Part shown: positions 37,782 through 46,413 of the stretch, piece by piece
Numbering within the stretch: position 1 is the stretch's first letter
Layout: each line of letters begins with the position of its first letter
Assembly (NCBI RefSeq): GCF_010500835.1
Contig: NZ_JAAAMJ010000001.1
Span: 558,001-622,000 of the forward strand
Source of the DNA: Aurantimonas aggregata
GTDB taxonomy: Bacteria > Pseudomonadota > Alphaproteobacteria > Rhizobiales > Rhizobiaceae
DNA: 64,000 nucleotides
Direction: 5' to 3'
Translations under genes and position numbers: made by a program
The notes under the pieces: generated by a model
Database searches by the model: none
What the model was told of the DNA's origin: nothing
The model's input: the letters and a program-made list of their open reading frames with translations, nothing else

Positions 37782-38948
37782 CTATTCGGCCGCGGCGGCG
37801 GAGGGGGTGGCGGCACCCGGACCGGCCATGTCGCTGGCCTTGGGCGCCGCGGCGGAGCGGGCGAAAAGGCGCCTCAGGCGCGGGGCGACATGCGCCGAGT
37901 AGACGCCGGCGAGACCGTTCGGGAAGGCCAGCACGACGGCGATGAACAGCGCCCCCATGGCGAACAGCCAGAGCTCGGGGAAGCTTTCGGAGAAGGAGGT
38001 CTTGGCCCAGTTGACCAGCAGCGTGCCGTAGACCGCGCCGATCAGCGACAGCCGGCCCCCGACCGCGCAGTAGATGACCATCTCGATGGACGGGACGATG
38101 CCGACGAAGGTGGGCGACATGAACCCGACCTGCAGGGTGAACATCGCGCCGCCGACACCGGCCAGCGCCGCGGCGAAGCAGAACACGAAGATCTTGAAGC
38201 CGGCGACATTGTAGCCGGAGAAGCGGACGCGATCCTCCTTGTCGCGCATCGCGACGAGGATGCGGCCGAGCTTGGAGCGGCGCACGATCATCGCCAGGAC
38301 GATCGAGCCGAGCAGCAGGATGGCGTTGACGAAATACAGGACGAACTTCGCCTGGTCGGAGCGGATGTCGAAGCCGAGCAGCGTGCGCAGGTCGGTGATG
38401 CCGTTGACGCCGCCGGTATAGCCCTGCTGGCCGATGATCAGGATGGTGAGGATCGCCGCGATCGCCTGGGTGATGATGGCGAAATAGACGCCGCCGACCC
38501 GCCGCGTGAACATCGCGAAGCCGATGATGAAGGCGAGCGCGACCGGCACCAGGACGACGGCGAGAAGCGTGAAGCCGAAGGAATGGAACGGCTCCCAGAA
38601 CCACGGCAGTTCGGTGATCTGGTTCCAGTCCATGAAGTCGGGAATGCCCGGCGTCGACTGGATGGCGGTGGCCTCGGGGGTGGAGGATTCCAGCTTGAGG
38701 AACATCGCCATGCAGTAGCCGCCGAGGCCGAAGAAGATGCCCTGGCCGAGGCTGAGGATGCCGGCGCTGCCCCAGCAGAGCACCAGGCCCACGGCGACGA
38801 AGGCGTAGGTCAGGTACTTGCCGTAGAGGTTGAGGCGGAAGACGTCCGTGACCGCCGGCAGGAGCACCAGGAGCACGGCGGCGAGGATGACGAAGCCGAC
38901 GATCTCGGTCTGGCGGCCGCCGGCGGCGAGGCTTTTCATCGGGTTCAT
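37782..38948 (-). CDS. urtC: Urea/short-amide ABC transporter permease UrtC
   Basis: 388 residues with about ten membrane helices of the LivM type. LVLCWGSAGILSLGQGIFFGLGGYCMAMFLKLE is the UrtC-typical block (WGYxGxLSLGHGxFFxLGGYxMGMYL-like). Later parts include RRVGGVYFAIITQAIAAIL and RDKEDRVRFSGYNVAGFKIF. It overlaps the stop of urtB by 4 bases. The C-terminal tail is Ala-rich and probably cytoplasmic. Confidence 0.94.
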   Translation of the reverse strand: MNPMKSLAAGGRQTEIVGFVILAAVLLVLLPAVTDVFRLNLYGKYLTYAFVAVGLVLCWGSAGILSLGQGIFFGLGGYCMAMFLKLESSTPEATAIQSTPGIPDFMDWNQITELPWFWEPFHSFGFTLLAVVLVPVALAFIIGFAMFTRRVGGVYFAIITQAIAAILTILIIGQQGYTGGVNGITDLRTLLGFDIRSDQAKFVLYFVNAILLLGSIVLAMIVRRSKLGRILVAMRDKEDRVRFSGYNVAGFKIFVFCFAAALAGVGGAMFTLQVGFMSPTFVGIVPSIEMVIYCAVGGRLSLIGAVYGTLLVNWAKTSFSESFPELWLFAMGALFIAVVLAFPNGLAGVYSAHVAPRLRRLFARSAAAPKASDMAGPGAATPSAAAAE

Positions 38949-39871
38949 CGACGCACCTTGAGGACGAAGAGGCCCTGCGGCCTGAGCATGATGATCGCGA
39001 CGACGGTCAGAAGCGTCAGCACCTTGGCCATCGAGCCGGAGAGGAAGAATTCGAGCGTCGACTGGGCCTGCGAGATGGTGAAGGCCGAGGCGACCGTGCC
39101 GAGCAGGCTGGCGGCGCCGCCGAACACCACGACGAGGAAGGTGTCGACGATGTAGAGCTGGCCGGCACTCGGGCCGGTCGAGCCGATCATGGTGAAGGCG
39201 CTGCCGGCGATGCCGGCGATGCCGCAGCCGAGGCCGAAGGTGACGCAGTCCACCCGCTCGGTGTCGATGCCGACGGCGCCGGCCATGGTGCGGTTCTGGA
39301 CGACGGCCCGCACCTGCGCCCCCCAGCGCGAGCGGAACATGATGAGATAGACCATGAAGGTGATCAGCAGCGTGATCGCCATGACGATCAGGCCGTTGAT
39401 CGGTATCTCCACCATGTCGGTGACCGGCATCGAGCCCATCATCCAGTCCGGCAGCGTCACGCCGACCTCGCGCGGGCCGAAGATCGTGCGGAACGATTGC
39501 TGCATGATCAGCGACAGGCCCCAGGTGGCGAGCAGCGTGTCGAGCGGACGCTTGTAGAGATAGCGGATCAGGTAGCGCTCGACCCCCATGCCGAGGGCGC
39601 CGCTGGCCACGAAGGCGAGCGCCATGGCGATGAAGAACGAGATCCCCATCAATGCCGGCGCGAAGGCCTGGAAGAAGTTCGAGCAGAGATAGGTGACATA
39701 GGCGCCGAGGATCATGAACTCCCCGTGCGCCATGTTGATCACGCCCATCTGGCCGAAGATGATGGCAAGGCCGAGCGCCATCAGCAGAAGCACCGAGAAG
39801 AGCACGAGCCCCGCAAAGCCCTGCATGGCAAAGATCGAGCCGAGTTCGCTCCAGCTGTAGTCGGCGAACAT
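38945..39871 (-). CDS. urtB: Urea/short-amide ABC transporter permease UrtB
   Basis: 308 residues from ATG 39871 (GGAG 6 bases upstream); the open frame extends further but the protein family begins here. LivH-type: GLAIIFGQMGVINMAHGEFMILGAYVTY is the conserved start, and WGLSLIMQQSFRTIFGPREVGV, RAVVQNRTMAGAVGIDTERVD and LRPQGLF at the end are UrtB-like. About eight helices. It pairs with UrtC. Confidence 0.94.
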   Translation of the reverse strand: MFADYSWSELGSIFAMQGFAGLVLFSVLLLMALGLAIIFGQMGVINMAHGEFMILGAYVTYLCSNFFQAFAPALMGISFFIAMALAFVASGALGMGVERYLIRYLYKRPLDTLLATWGLSLIMQQSFRTIFGPREVGVTLPDWMMGSMPVTDMVEIPINGLIVMAITLLITFMVYLIMFRSRWGAQVRAVVQNRTMAGAVGIDTERVDCVTFGLGCGIAGIAGSAFTMIGSTGPSAGQLYIVDTFLVVVFGGAASLLGTVASAFTISQAQSTLEFFLSGSMAKVLTLLTVVAIIMLRPQGLFVLKVRR

Positions 39872-39963
39872 CCGTATCTCCGGGAGTTCGAGAAAAGGGC
39901 GTGATCGGGGGAAAGGCGCAGGATGCCCCGGCCCCGCAAAGGGACCGGGGAACCGGCTCGCGC

Positions 39964-41232
39964 TTACTGGTAGCCTTCCGGGAACGGGTCGGGCTCCATC
40001 AGCTCCGCCGTCTCGAACACCACCTCGTACTGGCCATCGAGCTGGGCGTGGCCGATGCGGGTCTTCGACCAGAGGTGATGGTTCTCGTGGATCTTGACGT
40101 AACCTTCCGGCGCGGTGTCGAGCTCGATGCCGGGCGAGGCCTCGCGCACCTTGTCGATGTCGAAGCTGCCGGCCTTCTCCACCGCCGCCTTCCACAGCCA
40201 GGGCCCGAGATAGGCCGCCTGCGTCACGTCGCCGACGACGATGTCCTCGCCCCACATCGCCTTGAAGGCATCGACGAACTTCTGGTTGTTGTCGTTCTCG
40301 AGGCTCTGGAAGTACTTCATCGCCGCATAGGCGCCGACCATGTTCTCGCCGCCGATGCCGCGGATCTCGTCCTCGGTCACCGAGATCGTCAGGACCAGCG
40401 GCGCTTCCTTGGTCATGTCGATGCCGGCCGCCTTCAGCTGCTTGTAGAAGGCGACGTTCGAGCCGCCGACGACGATCGCGTAGATCACGTCGGGCTTGCG
40501 CAGCTTGATCTTGTTGATCACCGAATTGAACTGGGTGTGGCCGAGCGGGTAGTACTCCTCGCCGACCACCTCGAGCCCCAGCTTCTCGATGTGCTTGCGG
40601 GCGATCTTGTTGGAGGTCCGCGGCCAGATATAGTCCGACCCCAGCAGATAGAAGCTCTTGGCGCCCTTGGTCTCGACCACCCAGTCGATGCCGGCGAGGA
40701 TCTGCTGCGTCGCCTCCTGGCCGGTGTAGATGACGTTCGGGCTCTCCTCGAGGCCTTCGTAGAAGGTCGGGTAGTAGAGCATGCCGTTATACTGCTCGAA
40801 CACCGGCAGCACCGCCTTGCGCGAGGCCGAGGTCCAGCAGCCGAAGACCGATGCGACCTTGTCCTCGACCAGCAGCTTCTTGGCCTTTTCGGCGAAGGTC
40901 GGCCAGTCCGAGGCGCCGTCCTCCTGGATGAACTCGATCTTGCGGCCGAGCACGCCGCCCATGGCGTTGATCTGCTCGATGGCGAGCTTCTCGGCCTGCA
41001 CGGAGCCGGTCTCGGAAATCGACATCGTGCCGGTCACCGAATGCAGGATGCCGACCGTGACGGTGTCGTCGGTGACGGCAAGGCCCGTGGTATTGACCTC
41101 GGCGGTGGCAGGCCCCTGGCCCCAGGCGAAGCGGGGTGCCATGGCGGCGATGGCGAGAGCCGCCGAGCCGAGCAGAAGCTTGCGTCGATAGACGGAGCTG
41201 GGCCCGTCCGGGCCGGACATGCGGTCTTTCAT
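39964..41232 (-). CDS. urtA: Urea/short-amide ABC transporter substrate-binding protein UrtA
   Basis: 422 residues from ATG 41232, preceded by GGGGGA. The N-terminus has a twin-arginine-like signal (SSVYRRKLLLGSAALAIAAM), so export may be by the Tat route. The mature protein matches UrtA/FmdD: VTVGILHSVTGTMSISETG, FGCWTSASRKAVLPVFEQYNGMLYYPTFYEGLEES, FYLLGSDYIWPRTSNKIARK and NHHLWSKTRIG. The YYPTFYEG block is typical of urea/short-amide receptors. It is the first gene of the urtABCDE-fmdAB operon, divergent from a transporter-kinase fusion. Confidence 0.95.
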   Translation of the reverse strand: MKDRMSGPDGPSSVYRRKLLLGSAALAIAAMAPRFAWGQGPATAEVNTTGLAVTDDTVTVGILHSVTGTMSISETGSVQAEKLAIEQINAMGGVLGRKIEFIQEDGASDWPTFAEKAKKLLVEDKVASVFGCWTSASRKAVLPVFEQYNGMLYYPTFYEGLEESPNVIYTGQEATQQILAGIDWVVETKGAKSFYLLGSDYIWPRTSNKIARKHIEKLGLEVVGEEYYPLGHTQFNSVINKIKLRKPDVIYAIVVGGSNVAFYKQLKAAGIDMTKEAPLVLTISVTEDEIRGIGGENMVGAYAAMKYFQSLENDNNQKFVDAFKAMWGEDIVVGDVTQAAYLGPWLWKAAVEKAGSFDIDKVREASPGIELDTAPEGYVKIHENHHLWSKTRIGHAQLDGQYEVVFETAELMEPDPFPEGYQ

Positions 41233-41326
41233 CTGATCCCCCTGTGGTGAGCGTTGGTTGGTCCGCCATCTGGGTCGGACGGGTCGGTTCACGGGAGGAT
41301 CATCCGCTCCGATCTTGCGCCGCAAC

Positions 41327-41346
41327 AATACGTCAAATCACGTATT
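41327..41346. promoter_or_regulatory. 20-bp palindrome upstream of urtA
   Basis: AATACGT (41327-41333) and ACGTATT (41340-41346) are perfect inverted arms around CAAATC. It lies 95 bases upstream of the urtA start and 222 bases from the kinase start, in the 334-base gap 41233-41567, which has no coding sequence. The form suits a dimeric regulator controlling the urt operon, the kinase gene or both. Confidence 0.55.
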
Positions 41347-41421
41347 CCGAAACTGCGTGACTTGGCGAAGATGTCATGCGCTAATCATGCGTGGCGCGGG
41401 GAAATATCGGACGTGACGCGA

Positions 41422-41439
41422 TTATTCGCGTGCGAATAA
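41422..41439. promoter_or_regulatory. 18-bp palindrome in the urtA / kinase intergenic region
   Basis: TTATTCGC (41422-41429) and GCGAATAA (41432-41439) are perfect arms around GT. It differs in sequence from the palindrome 95 bases away, so two different regulators may act here. It is 129 bases before ATG 41568. Confidence 0.5.
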
Positions 41440-41567
41440 CGCCTCACGGAAACAATTGCTGATTGCATCGCACTTTGTTGATTTATGACAGTAATTTATC
41501 TTTCTCTTGTTGAAGAAATCGGACTGCCGATGCAGGGCTCAAGCATCTCCTGGAGGCCGCGAATGGA

Positions 41568-44500
41568 ATGACGGCGCCGCAGCGCATACTTCGGGTTCGC
41601 CGGAGCTATAATCAGTGGGTCGCGGACGAGACGCTCGAGGACTACGCGCTGCGCTTCACCGCAAAGCGCGGCCGCCGCTGGTCGCCCTGGCAGCTCGCGA
41701 TGACGGCCTGCGGCGGTATCTCGTTCCTGGCGCTGGAAGCCATCGGCGGCACGGTGACGCTGCATTACGGCTTCGACAACGCCCTGCCGGCGATCCTCGT
41801 CGTCGCGCTGCTGATCTTCGGCGCAGGGCTGCCGATCAGCTTCTATGCGGCGAAATACGGCGTCGACATCGATCTTCTGACCCGCGGCGCCGGCTTCGGC
41901 TATCTCGGCTCCACCGTCACCTCGCTGATCTACGCCTGCTTCACCTTCATCTTCTTCGCCATCGAGGCAGCCATCATGGCGATGGCGCTGGAGATGATGC
42001 TCGGCCTGCCGCTCTGGGCGGGCTACGTCGTCTGCGCCGTCGCGGTGATCCCGATCGTCACCCACGGCATCACCCTGATCAGCCGGTTCCAGATGTGGAC
42101 CCAGCCGGCCTGGATCGTCCTCAACCTCGCACCCTTCGTCTTCCTCGCCGCCCAGGGCGCGCTGCCGCTCGAGGAATGGCAGGCCTATGAGGGCGTCCGC
42201 AGCCCGGCCGGCGGCGGCTTCGACGTCCTGCTCTTCGGCAGCGCCACGGCGATCCTCTTCGCCCTGACCGCGCAGATCGGCGAGCAGGTCGATTTCCTGC
42301 GCTTCATGCCGCGCCGCACGCGCGAGACGCAGATCGGCTGGTGGAGCGCGCTGATCGCCGGCGGTCCCGGCTGGATCCTGATCGGGGCGGTCAAGATCCT
42401 CGCCGGCTCGCTGCTGGCGGTGCTGGTCGTCAGCCAGGGCCTGCCGGCGGAGACCGCCCAGCACCCGACCGAGATGTACCGCGTCGCCTTCGGCTACGTC
42501 TTCTCCCAGGAGGCGCTGGTGATCGCCGCGACCGGGATCTTCGTCGTCATCGCGCAGATGAAGATCAACGTCACCAACGCCTATGCCGGCTCGATCGCCT
42601 GGTCGAACTTCTTCTCGCGCCTGACCCACAGCCATCCCGGCCGCGTCGTCTGGCTGGTGTTCAACGTCGCCATCGCGCTGATGCTCATGGAAATGGGCAT
42701 CCTGCGCGCGCTCGAGGAGATCCTCGGCCTCTACGCCATCCTCGCGGTGTCCTGGGTCGCGGCGCTGGTCGCCGACCTCGTGGTCAACAAGCCGCTCGGC
42801 CTCTCGCCCAGGCACATCGAGTTCAAGCGGGCGCATCTCTACGACATCAACCCCGTCGGCTTCGGCGCCATGGGCGCCGGCATCCTCGTCGCCAGCCTCT
42901 GCCACACCGGCCTGTTCGGCGAGACGATGCGCGCGCTCGCCGCCTTCGCGGCGCTCGGCACCGCCTTCGTCGCCTCGCCGCTGATCGCGTTGGCGACACG
43001 CGGCCGCTACTATATCGCCCGCCGGCCGCGCGAGGACTGGGCCGGATTGCCGACGATCGCCTGCTGCATCTGCGAGCATCATTTCGAGGCCGAGGACATG
43101 GCCTCCTGCCCGGCCTATTCGGGGCCGATCTGCTCGCTCTGCTGCTCGCTCGACGCGCGCTGCCACGATCTCTGCAAGACCGACAGCCGGGTGCGCGAGC
43201 AGGTGGTCGGGGCGCTGCGCCGCAATGTCTCGGAACGCCTCGCTGGCTTCGCCGACTCGCCGCGCGGCCATTATCTGGTGATCTTCGTCACGATGCTGGC
43301 CGTCACCGGCAGCATCCTCGCCTTGATCGGCTTCCAGGCGAGCCTCGACGAGCCCGACAATGCCGCGACGATCACGGCGATCCTGGTACGGGTCTTCGCG
43401 GTCTTCGTCATCGTCGCCGGCGTCGCCTCCTGGCTGTTCGTGCTCGCCCATGCCAGCCGCCGCGTTGCCCAGGAGGAATCCAGCCGGCAGACGCTGCTCC
43501 TGACCCAGGAAATCGATGCGCACCGGCGCACCGACGCCGAGCTGCAGCTCGCCAAGGAAAAGGCTGAGGCGGCAAGCCTTGCCAAGACGCGCTTCCTCGT
43601 CGGCATGAGCCATGAGCTGCGCACGCCGCTGAATTCGATCCTCGGCTTCGCCCAGATCCTCGAGCAGGACCCGGCTTTGCCGGGCAAGCGCCGCGGCGCG
43701 GTCAAGGTGATCCGGCGCAGCGGCGAGCATCTCGCCGGGCTGATCGACGGCCTGCTCGACATCTCGCGGATCGAGGCCGGCAAGCTGCAGGTCTATCGCG
43801 ACCAGATCGCGCTCGGGCCCCTGCTCGGCGAAATCGTCGAGATGTTCCGCCTGCAGGCCGACGGAGCCGGGATCGGCTTCCAGTTCGAGGTCGAGCGGAC
43901 GCTGCCGGATTTCGTGCGCGGCGACGAGAAGCGGCTGCGCCAGATCCTCATCAACCTCCTCTCCAATGCCATCAAGTTCACCCGCGACGGCTCGGTCACG
44001 CTCCGCGTCAGCTATCGCAGCCAGGTCGCCGAGTTCCGCGTCATCGATACCGGCCCGGGCATGGCGACGAAGGACCTGACGCGCATCTTCGAGCCGTTCG
44101 AGCGGCTGGAGGGCGGCGCCAGCGCCGTGCCCGGCACCGGGCTCGGGCTCACCATCACCAAGCTCCTCACCGAAATCCTCGGCGGCGACATCCGCGTCAC
44201 CAGCACGCCCGGCCAGGGCAGCATCTTCGCCGTGCGGCTGTTCCTCCCCTCGATCAGCGCGACGCCGATCGCCGTATCCCGCGAGCGGCGGATCATCGGC
44301 TATGCCGGGCGGCGGATGACGGTGCTCGCCGTCGACGACGAGCCGGCGCACCGGCAGCTTCTGGAAGAGATCCTGTCGCCGCTCGGCTTTACCGTGCTCA
44401 CGGTCGAAGGCGGCGCCGCCTGCCTCAAGCTGGTGCCGCTGGCCGAGCCGGATCTGCTGATCGTCGACATCACCATGCCCGGCATGAACGGCTGGGAACT

Positions 44501-44930
44501 CGCCGCAAGGCTGCGCGAGAGCGGCGTCGACACGCCGATCGCCATGCTGTCGGCCGACGCGCGTCCCGCCTCGCCGGACATGCGGCTCTGCGACGACTGG
44601 GTCGGCAAGCCGCTGGCCGTGCCGATGCTGCTCGAAAGCGTGCGCCGGCTGCTTGGGGTCGCCTGGCTCTACGACGACACGCCGGCTGGCGCCTCGGTGC
44701 CAGGCGAAATCGAACTCGAAGCCTTCGAGATCCCCGACCGGGGGGATCTGCGCGACCTCGTCTCACTCCTGCAAATCGGCTTTGTCAGAGGGATCCATGC
44801 CAAGCTCGACGACCTCGCTTCGCGGCAACCCCGCACCCAACGCTTCGTCGCCCGCATCCGCAGCCGCGTGGATCGCTTCGACCTCGACGCCTGCATCGGC
44901 TTCATCGAGGGCCTCGACGATGCCCTGTGA
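41568..44930 (+). CDS. NCS1 transporter-like / hybrid histidine kinase fusion
   Basis: 1120 residues with GGAGG 11 bases before ATG 41568. Residues about 1-470 form a cytosine/purine permease-like (NCS1) domain of some 12 helices (GGISFLALEAIGGTVTLHYGF; LTRGAGFGYLGSTVTSLIYACF; FFSRLTHSHPGRVVWLVFN). Residues 499-536 hold nine or so cysteines plus H-H (CCICEHHFE, SCPAY, ICSLCCSLDARCHDLC), a likely metal-binding insert. Two helices (about 565-630) precede HisKA with H682 in MSHELRTPLN, then HATPase (NLLSNAIKFTRDG, DTGPGM, GTGLGLTI), then a receiver with D967 in VDITMPGMNG. The transporter part probably senses a substrate, as SLC5 does in CbrA. It is divergent from urtA, so amide or urea sensing is plausible. 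Confidence 0.92.
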   Translation: MTAPQRILRVRRSYNQWVADETLEDYALRFTAKRGRRWSPWQLAMTACGGISFLALEAIGGTVTLHYGFDNALPAILVVALLIFGAGLPISFYAAKYGVDIDLLTRGAGFGYLGSTVTSLIYACFTFIFFAIEAAIMAMALEMMLGLPLWAGYVVCAVAVIPIVTHGITLISRFQMWTQPAWIVLNLAPFVFLAAQGALPLEEWQAYEGVRSPAGGGFDVLLFGSATAILFALTAQIGEQVDFLRFMPRRTRETQIGWWSALIAGGPGWILIGAVKILAGSLLAVLVVSQGLPAETAQHPTEMYRVAFGYVFSQEALVIAATGIFVVIAQMKINVTNAYAGSIAWSNFFSRLTHSHPGRVVWLVFNVAIALMLMEMGILRALEEILGLYAILAVSWVAALVADLVVNKPLGLSPRHIEFKRAHLYDINPVGFGAMGAGILVASLCHTGLFGETMRALAAFAALGTAFVASPLIALATRGRYYIARRPREDWAGLPTIACCICEHHFEAEDMASCPAYSGPICSLCCSLDARCHDLCKTDSRVREQVVGALRRNVSERLAGFADSPRGHYLVIFVTMLAVTGSILALIGFQASLDEPDNAATITAILVRVFAVFVIVAGVASWLFVLAHASRRVAQEESSRQTLLLTQEIDAHRRTDAELQLAKEKAEAASLAKTRFLVGMSHELRTPLNSILGFAQILEQDPALPGKRRGAVKVIRRSGEHLAGLIDGLLDISRIEAGKLQVYRDQIALGPLLGEIVEMFRLQADGAGIGFQFEVERTLPDFVRGDEKRLRQILINLLSNAIKFTRDGSVTLRVSYRSQVAEFRVIDTGPGMATKDLTRIFEPFERLEGGASAVPGTGLGLTITKLLTEILGGDIRVTSTPGQGSIFAVRLFLPSISATPIAVSRERRIIGYAGRRMTVLAVDDEPAHRQLLEEILSPLGFTVLTVEGGAACLKLVPLAEPDLLIVDITMPGMNGWELAARLRESGVDTPIAMLSADARPASPDMRLCDDWVGKPLAVPMLLESVRRLLGVAWLYDDTPAGASVPGEIELEAFEIPDRGDLRDLVSLLQIGFVRGIHAKLDDLASRQPRTQRFVARIRSRVDRFDLDACIGFIEGLDDAL

Positions 44931-45819
44931 CGGCGCCGACCCGCGCCGCATCGTCCTCGTCGTCGACGACTCGCCCGAGACGATCGAGTTCCTGACCACG
45001 GCGCTCGAGGAACAGGGCTTCACCGTCCTCGTCGCGCTCGACGGCGGCAAGGCGATCGCCATCGCCCGGCGGATCACCCCGGACGTGGTGCTGCTCGACG
45101 CCGTAATGCCGGGCATGGATGGGTTCGAGACCTGCCGCCGGCTGAAGCAGGATGCCTCGCTCGCGCATGTGCCGGTGATCTTCATGACCGGGCTCAGCGA
45201 GACCGAGCATATCGTGCACGCCTTCGCCGTCGGCGGGGTCGACTACGTCACCAAGCCGGTGGTGATCGAGCAGATCCTGGCGCGGATGCGCGTCCACCAG
45301 GAGAACGCCCGCATGACCCGCGCCGCGCGCCTGGCGCTCGACACGACGGGGCGGTTCCTGCTCGCCGTCGACGGCGACGGCACGGTGCGATGGATGACGC
45401 CGCAGGCGCGCCGGCTGCTGACCGGCGAAGGCGAGGCCGACCCGCTGCCCGGCGCGCTGGCCGGCGAGTTGCAGCGGCTGCGGCGCGGCGAGGCGGCGCG
45501 CCATCCCGGCAATCCGGGCCTCGGCTTCGCCCTGCTCGGGCAGATCGGCGCGGACGAATTCCTGCTGCGGCTGTCGCGGGTAGAGGGCGACGAAACTGAC
45601 GCCGCGGCGCTCCGCGACGGCTTCGGCCTCACCGCGCGCGAAGCCGAGGTCTTGCTGTGGATCGCCCGGGGCAAGTCCAACCGCGACGTCGCCGAGATCC
45701 TCGCCCTCAGCCCGCGCACGGTGAACAAGCATCTCGAAACAATCTTCCGCAAGCTCGGCGTCGAAAACCGCTCCGCCGCCACCGCCTCGGCGATGAACCT
45801 TCTGGCCGAGCGCCGCTAG
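44920..45819 (+). CDS. Response regulator with receiver and LuxR-type DNA-binding domain
   Basis: 299 residues from ATG 44920, inside the last codons of the kinase gene (11-base overlap). The receiver (IVLVVDDSPETIEFLTTALEEQG, VVLLDAVMPGMDGFE, FMTGLSE, VTKPV) is followed by a PAS-like middle region (TTGRFLLAVDGDGTVRWMTP). At the C-terminus is a LuxR helix-turn-helix (LTAREAEVLLWIARGKSNRDVAEILALSPRTVNKHL). Translational coupling makes it the output of the transporter-kinase. Likely targets are the divergent urt-fmd operon and related genes. Confidence 0.94.
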   Translation: MPCDGADPRRIVLVVDDSPETIEFLTTALEEQGFTVLVALDGGKAIAIARRITPDVVLLDAVMPGMDGFETCRRLKQDASLAHVPVIFMTGLSETEHIVHAFAVGGVDYVTKPVVIEQILARMRVHQENARMTRAARLALDTTGRFLLAVDGDGTVRWMTPQARRLLTGEGEADPLPGALAGELQRLRRGEAARHPGNPGLGFALLGQIGADEFLLRLSRVEGDETDAAALRDGFGLTAREAEVLLWIARGKSNRDVAEILALSPRTVNKHLETIFRKLGVENRSAATASAMNLLAERR

Positions 45820-45996
45820 GGCGGTCTGGTCTCGGCCACTCGGCCGGCCTGTTCTTTTGACGGGCATCGAACGGGGGCAACAGGAAGCGGGAGCGCTTCG
45901 GCAAGCCTCGTCGCGCGCTTCCCGCGCAGGTCGGTTGGCCCCCATGCCGCGCGCCGCCGCTTCTGCTATCAAACTCCCGACAGGACGGAGGGGACG

Positions 45997-46395
45997 ATGG
46001 CCGACGACGACCAGCCGAAGGGCGAACTGACGATGCGGGTGCCGGCCATGCCGGCCGATGCCAATGCCAATGGCGATATCTTCGGCGGCTGGGTGATGGC
46101 ACAGATGGATCTTGCCGCAGGCATACGCGGCGCCGAGCGGGCGCATGGCCGCGTCGCCACCGTCGCGGTCAACGCCCTGACCTTCCGCAAGCCGGTGAAG
46201 ATCGGCGACACGCTCTGCGTCTATTCGGTCATCGACAAGGTCGGCCGAACCTCGATCTCGCTTTCCATCGAGGCCTGGGCGCAGCGCCACCTGACCCGCG
46301 AGCGCATCAAGGTGACCGAAGCCTCCTTCGTCATGGTGGCGATCGACGAGGAAGGTCGTCCGATGCCGGTGCCGCCCGAGGCGCCGGTCGCCTGA
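45997..46395 (+). CDS. Acyl-CoA thioesterase, YciA/hotdog type
   Basis: 132 residues with a strong GGAGGGG site before ATG 45997. MPADANANGDIFGGWVMAQMDLAAGIRGAER is the hotdog catalytic block (N-x-x-G-D-I-F-G-G-W-x-M-x-x-M-D), followed by VNALTFRKPVKIGDTLCVYSVIDKVGRTSISL. It hydrolyses acyl-CoA to free acid and CoA in the cytoplasm. It is convergent with the extensin-like gene. Confidence 0.95.
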   Translation: MADDDQPKGELTMRVPAMPADANANGDIFGGWVMAQMDLAAGIRGAERAHGRVATVAVNALTFRKPVKIGDTLCVYSVIDKVGRTSISLSIEAWAQRHLTRERIKVTEASFVMVAIDEEGRPMPVPPEAPVA

Positions 46396-46413
46396 GCGAC
46401 AGTCCGGCAGCGG

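Noticed and set aside
41233-41567. Short ORFs and a sigma-54 promoter in the urtA / kinase gap
   Set aside because: The short frames have no ribosome site. A TGGC-like stretch near 41.36 kb does not keep the 10-base GG-to-GC spacing needed for sigma-54.
41496-44351. Minus-strand open frame of about 950 codons opposite the transporter-kinase fusion
   Set aside because: It is a shadow frame: its sequence is Arg/Asp/Ala-rich without domains, while the plus strand shows helices, HisKA, HATPase and receiver motifs.
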